Source: Clostridia bacterium (GTDB lineage Bacteria > Bacillota_A > Clostridia > Christensenellales > Borkfalkiaceae). Taken from it: a stretch of DNA of 11,598 bases. A program made the translations under genes and the position numbers. Below, piece after piece: positions 1 through 6,927 of the stretch. Every line of letters starts with the position of its first letter. Position 1 is the first letter of the stretch. Below the pieces are notes generated by a model. The model was not told where the DNA came from. It was given only the letters and a program-made list of their open reading frames with translations, and did not search any database. Location: positions 1 to 11,598 of the forward strand of contig JAFTIG010000071.1 in assembly GCA_017457015.1 (NCBI GenBank), in the 5' to 3' direction.

Positions 1-440
1 TTGACGAGTGAACTTTTGCCACTGCCCGAAACGCCCGTAACTGCCGTTATCAAACCTACGGGAAAACTTACGTCTATATTTTTAAGGTTGTTTTGCCTTG
101 CGCCCACGACTTTAAGGTATCTACCGTCGGGAACTTTACGAACGGTAGGAACTTCTATTTTTCTTCTGCCTGCAAGATAGTCGCCGGTAATAGAGCGCGG
201 TTCGTTCATAATATCTTCCACCGTACCGCAAGCGACCACTTCACCGCCGTGCACGCCCGCTTTCGGGCCTATATCTACGATATAGTCCGCCGTGCGCATA
301 GTGTCTTCGTCGTGCTCTACGACTATTAGCGTATTACCTAAATCCCTTAACTTTTTAAGCGTGCCGATAAGTTTCTCGTTATCCCTTTGGTGCAAGCCTA
401 TACTCGGCTCGTCGAGTATATAAAGTACGCCCGTAAGCCC
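1..440 (-). pseudogene. uvrA: UvrA, continuation after the in-frame stop (partial, runs off left edge)
   Basis: The same reading frame continues without any further stop for 146 codons to the window edge. It begins [21 protein letters not shown], which holds Walker B (LYILDEPS) and the D-loop region of nucleotide-binding domain 1. The H-loop follows in [10 protein letters not shown], then the linker with [12 protein letters not shown] and [10 protein letters not shown], and the second domain opens with [15 protein letters not shown] and its Walker [10 protein letters not shown] at the extreme left end. Every family landmark is present and in register, so the gene has decayed by at most one substitution as far as it can be seen. 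A Ser TCG codon, which this gene uses in GVSGSG, would become TAG by one change. No Shine-Dalgarno site precedes a start codon just after the stop; the first in-frame ATG is at 299, past Walker B. Independent expression of this part is therefore unlikely. Confidence 0.88.
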
Positions 441-443
441 CTA
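441..443 (-). other. In-frame amber (TAG) codon inside uvrA
   Basis: The minus strand reads ACG CAG ATA GGC TAG GGG CTT ACG GGC, giving T-Q-I-G-stop-G-L-T-G. In UvrA proteins this position usually holds Ser (TQIGSGL). No insertion or deletion is needed: the frame matches on both sides. TAG also ends two other genes here (3914-3916 and 9140-9142), so it is not simply a sense codon throughout this genome. Confidence 0.95.
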
Positions 444-1946
444 GCCTATCTGCGTTGCAAGCCTGATACGCTGTGCTTCGCCGCCCGAGAGCGTGGACGC
501 ACTCCTTGAAAGAGTCAGATAGTTTAGTCCAACGTCAATCAAAAAGTTAAGTCTTGCTTTAATCTCTTTTATTATCGGCGCGGATATAAGGGTGTTCGTC
601 GCACCAAAGGTAAGTCCGTCTATAAAGGCGTAAAGTTCGCCTGCACTCATATCGGTAAGTTCGGCTATATTTTTGCCCCCTACGGTCACGGCAAGCGCTT
701 CTTTTTTAAGCCTTTTTCCGTTGCAAGTGTTGCAAGGGCTGACCGTCATATAACGCTCTATTTCCATCTTGGTATAGTCGCTTGACGTTTCCCTGTACCG
801 CCTTGCAAGGTTGGGGATTATCCCTTCCCAACTGGCTTCGTAACTACCGCTCATAGTGCGCGTTTGATACTCTATCTTTATCTTTTCACCGCCGTTGCCG
901 TAAAGCATCATTTTATAAATATGCTCGGGCAAATCCTTTACGGGCACATCAAGGCTAAAATGATAATGCTTTGCAAGCGCTTCAAAATAAAGGTTTGCCA
1001 TTTTGCCGTTATCTAAATTCCAACCCGTAATAGTCATTGCGCCTTCTCTTAAAGATTTATTCGGATCGCGAACGACTAATTTTTCGTCGATTTCGTTTCT
1101 AAACCCAAGTCCTGCGCACTCGGGGCACGCGCCGTAAGGGTTGTTAAAAGAGAATAGGCGCGGTTCAATCTCTTCAATGCTAATCCCACAGTCGGGACAA
1201 GAATATTTTGTAGAATAAAGGGTACTCTCGCCGTTTACTTCTTCAATACTGACTAATCCGTCGGCAAGTTTTATAGCCGTTTCAAGACTGTCTGAAAGAC
1301 GCTTTTCTATCCCTTCTTTTACGACTAAACGGTCTATAACTACGCTAATCTCGTGTTTTTTATTTTTATCAAGTTTTATCTCTTCTCCAAGGTCGTAAAT
1401 AACGCCGTCGATTTGAACGCGCGCGTATCCGCTCTTTTTATAGCCTTCTAATTGTTTGGTATATTCGCCCTTTTTACCACGCACTACGGGTGCGTTTATT
1501 AAAATCTTAGCACCTTCAGGCAGTGCCATAACCTTATCGGCAATTTGGTCAACCGTCTGACGAGAAATCTCCCTACCGCACTCCGGACAGTGCGGAACGC
1601 CCACGCGCGCAAACAATAACCTAAAATAATCGTAAATCTCGGTTACCGTACCTACGGTAGAACGCGGATTGTGCGACGTGGTTTTTTGGTCGATTGATAT
1701 TGCAGGCGATAGTCCTTCAATTGACTCTACGTCCGGCTTTTCCATTTGCCCCAAAAACATACGAGCGTAACTCGACAAACTTTCAACGTACCGTCTTTGT
1801 CCTTCGGCGTAAATGGTCTCAAACGCGAGCGTACTCTTACCACTGCCCGATAGCCCCGTAAACACCACGAGCTTATCGCGCGGAATAGTAACGTCTATAT
1901 TTTTAAGGTTATTCTCTTTTGCTCCTTTTATTTTCAAACAATCCAT
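441..1946 (-). pseudogene. uvrA: UvrA, N-terminal 501 codons (gene interrupted by in-frame TAG)
   Basis: This is the 5' part of uvrA, the ATPase that finds DNA damage in nucleotide excision repair and loads UvrB. I start it at the ATG at 1946, not the upstream in-frame ATG at 2003 inside uvrB, because the product then begins with the conserved [19 protein letters not shown] stretch. Walker A of the first nucleotide-binding domain is GLSGSGKST (residues 31-39). The UvrB-binding insertion follows, then Cys pairs CPDC and CPEC of the zinc module, and the ABC signature LSGGEAQR near residues 486-493. Translation then stops after TQIG at a TAG, where family members usually have Ser before [13 protein letters not shown]. 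The product would be about 501 aa instead of roughly 940, lacking Walker B of domain 1 and all of domain 2, so it should not work. It starts 2 nt after the uvrB stop (TAA-TT-ATG), with a GATGAG stretch as a possible ribosome site. Confidence 0.9.
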
Positions 1947-1948
1947 AA

Positions 1949-3910
1949 TTATTTTCTCATCTTCATTTTCAGTTTTGCGATAGTGTCGCGTATCTCGATA
2001 CATCTTTCAAAATCAAGATTTGCAGACGCTATCTTCATAAGTGCCTTTAACTTTTCTATCTCTTCGGGTATATCTTGCTTTTTAACGTCTTTAACCCTAT
2101 CAGTCTTTTTGGTTATTTCAAGCGTATTTACTACGTCTTTAACGATAGTTTTGGGAACGATACCGTGCTCTAAATTGTATTCCGACTGTACCTTTCTTCT
2201 TCTCTCCGTCTCGCCTATCGCGCGTTTCATACTGCCCGTCATAACGTCGGCATACATTATAACTCTACCCTCTGCGTTACGCGCCGCACGGCCTATCGTT
2301 TGAATAAGCGACGTTTCACTGCGCAAAAAACCTTCTTTATCGGCGTCTAATATAGCCACGAGTTTAACTTCTGGTAAATCAAGTCCTTCTCTTAAAAGGT
2401 TTATACCACAAAGAACGTCAAACTCGCCGTTGCGTAACGCAGATACTATCTCTATTCTCTCCATAGTATCGATATCGCTATGCATATACCTAACGCGAAC
2501 GCCGTTTTCTTTCAAGTATTCGGTTAAACTTTCCGCCATCTTTTTGGTTAAAGTAGTTATAAGCACCCTACCCTTATCGGCTGTGACCTTGTTTATTTCT
2601 ATCAAAAGGTCGTCTATTTGATTTTTAGTAGGTTTAACCGTAATTTCAGGATCTATAAGCCCCGTAGGACGGATAAGTTGCTCTACCACCTGCCCTGCTT
2701 GACCGAGTTCGTAAGGCGCAGGGGTTGCCGACACACACACCATCTGACCTACGCGAGCGTCAAACTCCCCAAAAGTTAGCGGTCTGTTATCAAACGCCGA
2801 CTTTAACCTAAACCCGTATTCAACCAAGTTAGTCTTTCTTGAACGGTCGCCGTTATACATCGCGCCTATTTGCGGTATGGTCATGTGCGACTCGTCTATA
2901 AACACGATAAAATCTTTTGGAAAATAATCTAAAAGCGTGAAAGGTGGCTCGCCTATATCCCTGCCGTCAAAATATCTACTGTAGTTTTCTATGCCCTTAC
3001 AAAACCCAATTTCTCTTATCATCTCTATATCGTAATCGGTGCGCTGTTTTAAGCGTTGGGCTTCTATAAGTTTTCCATCGTCGTTAAAAAATCGTACTTC
3101 GTCGTCGCGGTCACGCTCAATCGCTGCAACCGCACCGTTTAATTTTTCTTCTGCAACGGCGTAATGACTAGCAGGAAATATCACCGCGTGTTTTAGTTCG
3201 GATATAACTTTACCCGACACAAATTCCACTTCACAAATCCTATCGATCGTATCACCAAAAAATTCTACCCTTATCAAAATTTCCGTATTTGACGACGGAA
3301 AAATATCAACTATATCTCCGCGCACGCGAAAGGACGAACGGGAAAAGTCTATATCCTTTCTCGTGTACTGTACGGACACCAACTTTCGCATAAGTTCGTC
3401 ACGACTTATCTCGTCATCAGGGCGGAGCGATATTGCCAAACGATAATACTCTTCGGGCGCGCCCAAGCCGTAAATGCAAGATACCGACGCAACCACAACC
3501 GTATCGGTGCGCTCGGATAGCGAGCAGGTCGCCGAGTGACGGAGTTTATCTATCTCGTCGTTTATCGCAAGGTCCTTTTCTATGTAAGTATCAGTCGTTG
3601 GGATATACGCTTCGGGTTGATAATAGTCGTAGTACGAAACGAAAAACTCCACTCTATTCTCCGGAAAAAACTCTCTGAATTCGTTACAAAGTTGCGCGGC
3701 AAGCGTCTTGTTGTGCGCAATAACTAACGCAGGGCGGTTTAAATTTGCTATGACGTTTGCCATCGTAAACGTTTTGCCAGAGCCCGTAACGCCCAAAAGG
3801 ACCTGCGTCCTTAACCCGTCGCGCAAGCCTTCAGTAAGTTTTTCTATTGCCTGCGGTTGATCGCCCGTAGGCTTAAATTTTGAGTGAAGTTTAAAATCCC
3901 TTTTTTCCAT
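1949..3910 (-). CDS. uvrB: Excinuclease ABC subunit B (UvrB)
   Basis: UvrB is the helicase-like damage-verification subunit of nucleotide excision repair; it is loaded by UvrA and then recruits the nuclease UvrC. The 653-residue protein is full length for the family. It opens with [17 protein letters not shown], the usual UvrB N-terminus. Walker A is GVTGSGKT (residues 40-47). The beta-hairpin that inserts between the DNA strands is the tyrosine-rich [13 protein letters not shown] segment near residues 91-103, and motif II is IDESH. Helicase motifs [13 protein letters not shown] and QTIGRAARN lie toward the C-terminus, and a UVR domain ([20 protein letters not shown]) closes the protein, so UvrA and UvrC contacts are kept. 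The start ATG lies 3 nt after the TAG of the upstream gene and is in the same frame. No clear Shine-Dalgarno site precedes it, so translation is probably coupled to the upstream gene. It ends with TAA 2 nt before uvrA. Confidence 0.97.
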   Translation of the reverse strand: MEKRDFKLHSKFKPTGDQPQAIEKLTEGLRDGLRTQVLLGVTGSGKTFTMANVIANLNRPALVIAHNKTLAAQLCNEFREFFPENRVEFFVSYYDYYQPEAYIPTTDTYIEKDLAINDEIDKLRHSATCSLSERTDTVVVASVSCIYGLGAPEEYYRLAISLRPDDEISRDELMRKLVSVQYTRKDIDFSRSSFRVRGDIVDIFPSSNTEILIRVEFFGDTIDRICEVEFVSGKVISELKHAVIFPASHYAVAEEKLNGAVAAIERDRDDEVRFFNDDGKLIEAQRLKQRTDYDIEMIREIGFCKGIENYSRYFDGRDIGEPPFTLLDYFPKDFIVFIDESHMTIPQIGAMYNGDRSRKTNLVEYGFRLKSAFDNRPLTFGEFDARVGQMVCVSATPAPYELGQAGQVVEQLIRPTGLIDPEITVKPTKNQIDDLLIEINKVTADKGRVLITTLTKKMAESLTEYLKENGVRVRYMHSDIDTMERIEIVSALRNGEFDVLCGINLLREGLDLPEVKLVAILDADKEGFLRSETSLIQTIGRAARNAEGRVIMYADVMTGSMKRAIGETERRRKVQSEYNLEHGIVPKTIVKDVVNTLEITKKTDRVKDVKKQDIPEEIEKLKALMKIASANLDFERCIEIRDTIAKLKMKMRK

Positions 3911-3913
3911 AAT

Positions 3914-4270
3914 CTAATTAAAAATCGCTTTTAGTAAAAGTCCTACGGCAAAACTTAATACTGCAAGACCGACCGAGAGAAATACGCGATAGATAAGATT
4001 TCTTTTCATAAGTTCGCTATTTCTTAAAAAGCCCTTGCCTTTCTCGGTAAGACTTATACAGTATACCGTTTCCCCGTGACGATCCGAATACACCAAGTCA
4101 AAATATCCGTCGGCGTGCAAATCTTTTATAACGCACTCTAACTGTTTGTGGCTTAAATTTTCCGTTCCCGACATCTTTTTTAAGTCCACTGGACTTATTA
4201 AAAAAGCCGAACGCTCTTTACATTCTTTATAAAGAACGCCCATTATTTTACTCTCTATCCTATTTAGCAT
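3914..4270 (-). CDS. Small winged-helix protein with C-terminal membrane helix (unrecognised family)
   Basis: I do not recognise this family. The 118-aa product has a helical N-terminal part (MLNRIESKIMGVLYKEC) and a segment shaped like a winged helix: SHKQLECVIKDLHADGYFDLVYSD, then YCISLTEKGKGFL, the wing-plus-LTEKG pattern typical of MarR/PadR-like folds. One hydrophobic stretch near residues 95-116 (IYRVFLSVGLAVLSFAVGLLLKAIF) ends the protein and should anchor it in the membrane, with the winged helix inside if the preceding KR residues obey the positive-inside rule. I chose the ATG at 4270 over one at 4294 because AGGTGG (4277-4282) lies 6 nt before it, and because it overlaps the stop of the upstream gene as ATGCTAA. 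It ends with TAG, and only ATT separates that stop from the in-frame uvrB ATG. Co-expression with uvrBA is very likely. A role in sensing or regulation is inference. Confidence 0.82.
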   Translation of the reverse strand: MLNRIESKIMGVLYKECKERSAFLISPVDLKKMSGTENLSHKQLECVIKDLHADGYFDLVYSDRHGETVYCISLTEKGKGFLRNSELMKRNLIYRVFLSVGLAVLSFAVGLLLKAIFN

Positions 4271-4623
4271 TTTCCGCCACCTACTATAGAGCATGCAAGC
4301 GTTATTAGCGCACCGATAAGTCCACCCGTTACACCGCCTAAAAAGGCGCTTGAAAAACTCTTTTTGATAGGCCTATTAACGTCGCTTTCCTTACGTTCAG
4401 AGTGTATAAGGCACAAACAAATTTGCTCTAGATCACGGTATTTAACCGATATATATCCTTCTCTATTAAGCAAGTCTATACACTCTTTAACAGTATCGAC
4501 GTCCGCACCGAGATATTCGGGCATTGCCGAAGAAAGTTCTTCAAAAGAAAAAATTTTATAGCCGTACGGATTGTCTTGCGTAAGTAAAATATTCAAAAGT
4601 TCTTTCGTCTTTAAGTCCTGCAT
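4264..4623 (-). CDS. Small helix-turn-helix-like protein with C-terminal glycine-rich membrane helix (unrecognised family)
   Basis: This 119-aa protein is not one I recognise. Its first 70 residues have the periodicity of a winged-helix domain: KTKELLNILL, then FSFEELSSAMPEYLGADVDTVKECIDLLNREGYISVKYRD. A charged linker (HSERKESDVNRPIKK) leads to a C-terminal hydrophobic segment near residues 89-113 rich in small residues (FLGGVTGGLIGALITLACSIVGG). Its GxxxG spacing often supports helix-helix packing. The architecture matches its downstream neighbour, suggesting a duplicated or partnered pair; both may pair in the membrane. The ATG at 4623 has an excellent ribosome site (GGGGAAGG, about 8 nt upstream) and lies downstream of a sigma-A-like promoter, so this is the first gene of the operon that leads into uvrB and uvrA. 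Its stop overlaps the next start by 7 nt. The Cys near the end (GGGKC) is unexplained. Confidence 0.82.
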   Translation of the reverse strand: MQDLKTKELLNILLTQDNPYGYKIFSFEELSSAMPEYLGADVDTVKECIDLLNREGYISVKYRDLEQICLCLIHSERKESDVNRPIKKSFSSAFLGGVTGGLIGALITLACSIVGGGKC

Positions 4624-4681
4624 ACACTACCTTCCCCTTATATTTTGTATAAAGGTAAAAAAAGATATACGCATTAAGAAT

Positions 4682-4711
4682 ATTTTACCATAAGTAAACG
4701 GGTGTTGTAAA
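4682..4711 (-). promoter_or_regulatory. Sigma-A-like promoter of the winged-helix/uvrBA operon
   Basis: On the minus strand, TTTACA (4711-4706) and TAAAAT (4687-4682) are separated by 18 nt, each five of six to consensus. The start of transcription would lie near 4675, about 50 nt before the ATG at 4623. I see no LexA-type dyad (GAAC-n4-GTTC in Bacillota) between 4624 and 4740. The -35 box touches the U-tract of the preceding terminator. Confidence 0.55.
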
Positions 4712-4742
4712 TAAAAATACGGTAGTTTTTACGCTACCGTAT
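4708..4742 (-). terminator. Rho-independent terminator of the AbrB/ABC exporter operon
   Basis: ATACGGTAG (4717-4725) and CTACCGTAT (4734-4742) form a perfect 9-bp stem around an 8-nt loop. On the minus strand the stem is followed by TTTTATTTA. It begins 15 nt after the stop of the permease gene. In the plus direction the U-tract is poorer, so it probably works on the minus strand. Confidence 0.85.
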
Positions 4743-4757
4743 CTTGGATATTTTTTA

Positions 4758-5657
4758 TTATTTGCTTTTTCTTTTGCCAAATTTATTTATTAATACGTAC
4801 GCGCCGATAAGCAAAGTGATAGTCGACGCCATTATTAAATACATAACCCAGATTTCCACCCGTGAATCAAAAAAGTAGATATTGCAGTCGATTGAATCTT
4901 TTAATCCTATAATCGCGTCTTTTGGCAAAGTCTTCGACAGTTCGTTCATTACCCCATTAAGCGAGTGGTTACGCATGAGTGAAGTGCCGTAAGTACCGGG
5001 CAAAAACATCACCGCGTTTCTTAATCCCGATCCAAAACTTGAAAGTGGCATATACGCACCGCATATAAAGCCGTAACAAGAACTTACTATTGAACCGACC
5101 GCAGATATTTGACCTTGCGACGACAAGAAATGATTTATAACTGAAGATAGCGCCGTGCCGAAAGTAGTCAATAGCAGTACGTCTAAAATCAAAAGCGCAA
5201 CGTCTGCAAAACTTAAATACCATCCCGTTACCGCAACGTAAACGAGCGTTGCCCCTAACGCGATAAAACATATTATAAGCGTGCTTATCGTTGTAGAAAC
5301 GTAATAAGAAAGTGCGAGTTGCGAACGCTTTACAGGCGTCATTAAAAGATCTTTGCTCGCACCGCTTACCTTATCTTGCACCATAAGCATATTAGAACAA
5401 AAAGATACGGTAACGCAGGATACTGCAAGTAGCGACGACATAAGTTGTCCGCCAACTAGTCCTTTTAACGCCTTTTTTGGAACGTTTGCCCCGAATTCTT
5501 GAAAGACCGCGTTAAAGGAATTTTCGTATACGTTAGATAAAAAAGTCGCGTACAACACCAAGAGTATGAGCGGTGTAATTAAGGACGTAAAGAACAAACC
5601 TTTATCCTTAAAGAAAAGTTTACAGTTTCTTTTCACCGAAATCCAAAATATTTTCAT
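4758..5657 (-). CDS. ABC-2 type transporter permease
   Basis: This is the membrane subunit of an ABC exporter, 299 aa with about six membrane helices, the layout of the ABC-2 family (DrrB/NatB-like). The first helix is near residues 21-40 after a basic amphipathic start (WISVKRNCKLFFKDKG). Others fall near 70-92, 117-141, 150-172, 185-210 and 265-290. The loop with QDKVSGASKDLLMTPVKRSQLALSYY is the cytoplasmic coupling segment typical of ABC-2 permeases, where an ERE..G..E.L..TP motif is usual, and the PLSSFGSGLRN stretch also fits. The start at 5657 overlaps the ATPase stop as ATGA and has GGAGGA 6-7 nt upstream, so the two subunits are translationally coupled. The substrate cannot be told: related systems export drugs, peptides, sodium or lipids. 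Confidence 0.9.
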   Translation of the reverse strand: MKIFWISVKRNCKLFFKDKGLFFTSLITPLILLVLYATFLSNVYENSFNAVFQEFGANVPKKALKGLVGGQLMSSLLAVSCVTVSFCSNMLMVQDKVSGASKDLLMTPVKRSQLALSYYVSTTISTLIICFIALGATLVYVAVTGWYLSFADVALLILDVLLLTTFGTALSSVINHFLSSQGQISAVGSIVSSCYGFICGAYMPLSSFGSGLRNAVMFLPGTYGTSLMRNHSLNGVMNELSKTLPKDAIIGLKDSIDCNIYFFDSRVEIWVMYLIMASTITLLIGAYVLINKFGKRKSK

Positions 5658-6565
5658 TGTCCGTCCTCCGTAAGATTTTTACCCGTTACCTTTAAGAAAA
5701 CGTCGTCCATCTTGCCTTTGGTAACTTCGTAATCGTTAAAGAGCGACGGGTTGGATATTATAAGTTCGGTTGCCGCACGCGTATTCGGCACTGCAAATCG
5801 ATAAGCGCCCGCCACTTCTTCATACGGCAATTTAAGTAAGTCCGCCTGCTCTTTATCTATACCGTAAACGGTGACGTAATCGCCCGTATAAATATTTTTA
5901 AGTTCGTGCGGAGTGCCTTCCGCAGCAATTTTTCCGCCGTCTATTATAACGACGTAATCAGCGTCTGCCGCTTCTTCCATATAATGCGTTGTCAAAAATA
6001 CGGTCATACCCGAATTTTTTCTTAAACTCTCAACCACCGACCACAACTTTGCGCGCGTTTGCGGATCAAGTCCAGTAGTCGGCTCGTCAAGAATAAGTAT
6101 TTTAGGATTATGAATAAGCGCTCTAGCAATGTCTATTTTTCTCTTCTGCCCTCCCGAAAGTTTACTTATAGGCCTATCGACAAATTCTTTAAAATCAAGA
6201 AGTTTAATAAGTTGGTCAAGCCTATCGTCAAATTGCTTATCAGTTATGCCGTAAAGTGCGGCGCGATGCTCTAAATTATCACGCGCAGAAAGGGATTTGT
6301 CAAGGACGGAATTTTGAAAAACAACGCCTATTTTACGCTTGATTTCATCAGTATCGCCGTCTGTATCGACGCCGTCGATATAAACTTTTCCGCTATCTTT
6401 TAAAAGCGTTCCACACATTACCGAAATAGTCGTGGATTTACCTGCGCCGTTAACGCCGAGAAAAGCAAAAAGTTCACCTTCTTTAACCTTAAAAGAAAGA
6501 TTTTGCACGGCTTTTACCTGCCCGTAACTCTTGCTTAAATTTTCTATTTTTATAATGTCTGCCAT
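5654..6565 (-). CDS. ABC transporter ATP-binding protein (ABC-2 exporter, DrrA/CcmA type)
   Basis: The 303-residue ATPase powers the adjacent permease from the cytoplasmic face. Walker A is GVNGAGKST (residues 37-45), the Q-loop is VVFQN around Q84, the signature is LSGGQKR (136-142), Walker B is ILILDEPTTGLDP (156-168), and the H-loop is LTTHYMEEA with His194. About 80 residues after the core form the C-terminal extension common in DrrA-type ATPases, ending DYEVTKGKMDDVFLKVTGKNL. All catalytic residues are present. AAGGA lies 9 nt before the ATG. The gene starts 2 nt after the stop of the AbrB-like gene (the same TAATTATG junction seen at uvrB-uvrA) and overlaps the permease by 4 nt. Its neighbours are a transcription regulator and a single permease gene, so the transporter is probably a dimer of each subunit. 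Substrate unknown. Confidence 0.95.
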   Translation of the reverse strand: MADIIKIENLSKSYGQVKAVQNLSFKVKEGELFAFLGVNGAGKSTTISVMCGTLLKDSGKVYIDGVDTDGDTDEIKRKIGVVFQNSVLDKSLSARDNLEHRAALYGITDKQFDDRLDQLIKLLDFKEFVDRPISKLSGGQKRKIDIARALIHNPKILILDEPTTGLDPQTRAKLWSVVESLRKNSGMTVFLTTHYMEEAADADYVVIIDGGKIAAEGTPHELKNIYTGDYVTVYGIDKEQADLLKLPYEEVAGAYRFAVPNTRAATELIISNPSLFNDYEVTKGKMDDVFLKVTGKNLTEDGQ

Positions 6566-6567
6566 AA

Positions 6568-6777
6568 TTATAAGTCCTTAAAAGTATCGTCCATATGTGA
6601 AGTAAAAACTTCGGTCTTTAATAGCGCAAGCCCTTTTTTCTCGTCGCCTAAAAGCAACAGACTATCGCCTGCTTTAATATTAAAAAGTTTTCTCGCGTCT
6701 TTAGGTATAACAATTTGTCCGCGCTCTCCAACTTTGCATACTCCGAATATATATTTGCCGTTATTTTCTGCCGTCAT
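6568..6777 (-). CDS. AbrB/SpoVT-family swapped-hairpin transcription regulator
   Basis: A 69-aa DNA-binding protein of the AbrB/MazE/SpoVT swapped-hairpin type. The family core is clear: GVCKVGERGQIVIPKDARKLFNIKAGDSLLLLGDEKKGLALLK (residues 12-54), where the basic, glycine-containing loop before IVIPK makes the DNA contact in the dimer. The C-terminal tail (TEVFTSHMDDTFKDL) is short and acidic, with no second domain. The ATG at 6777 has GGAG 7 nt upstream. It is first in the operon with the ABC ATPase and permease, an arrangement often seen in Bacillota for exporter control. Autoregulation through the dyad at 6811-6824 is inference. It is unlikely to be a toxin-antitoxin antidote, because no toxin gene is beside it. 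Confidence 0.92.
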   Translation of the reverse strand: MTAENNGKYIFGVCKVGERGQIVIPKDARKLFNIKAGDSLLLLGDEKKGLALLKTEVFTSHMDDTFKDL

Positions 6778-6810
6778 TTCATAACTCCAAAATAAGATTT
6801 GTGTGAAAAA

Positions 6811-6824
6811 TATGAATTTTCATA
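6811..6824. promoter_or_regulatory. Candidate operator dyad at the exporter operon start site
   Basis: TATGAATTTTCATA is a perfect inverted repeat with 6-bp arms and a 2-nt centre. It lies over the predicted transcription start of the minus-strand operon, where a bound repressor would block RNA polymerase. The AbrB-like product of that operon is the obvious candidate, but AbrB proteins often bind loosely defined sites, so this is inference. Confidence 0.35.
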
Positions 6825-6829
6825 CTTAT

Positions 6830-6859
6830 ATTATATTATTGAAACTCCTTTAAAGTCAA
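6830..6859 (-). promoter_or_regulatory. Sigma-A promoter of the AbrB/ABC exporter operon
   Basis: On the minus strand TTGACT (6859-6854) and a perfect TATAAT (6835-6830) are 18 nt apart. Transcription should start near 6823, leaving a leader of about 45 nt with GGAG before the ATG at 6777. It is divergent from the promoter at 6890-6918. Confidence 0.75.
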
Positions 6860-6889
6860 GCAAAACGCAAATATTTTCAAAAAATTTTC

Positions 6890-6918
6890 TTTACATATTT
6901 TACAGCTTATGCTAAAAT
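6890..6918 (+). promoter_or_regulatory. Promoter of the GDPD gene, with extended -10 and almost no leader
   Basis: TTTACA (6890-6895) and TAAAAT (6913-6918) are 17 nt apart, and TGC just before the -10 makes an extended -10. Transcription should begin near 6924-6926, only 2-4 nt before the ATG at 6928. The bases between the -10 and the ATG are only A and T, with no Shine-Dalgarno site. Confidence 0.65.
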
Positions 6919-6927
6919 AAATATATT

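Noticed and set aside
93..329. Plus-strand open frame of 78 codons inside uvrA
   Set aside because: It is the antisense of conserved UvrA coding sequence, with no ribosome site or family resemblance.
441..2003. Start of uvrA at the ATG at 2003
   Set aside because: It adds 19 residues read from the uvrB coding region in another frame; the conserved UvrA N-terminus begins at the ATG at 1946.
6568..6777. AbrB-like gene as a MazE-type antitoxin
   Set aside because: No toxin-sized gene is adjacent; the next genes are ABC exporter subunits, so a regulator role fits better.
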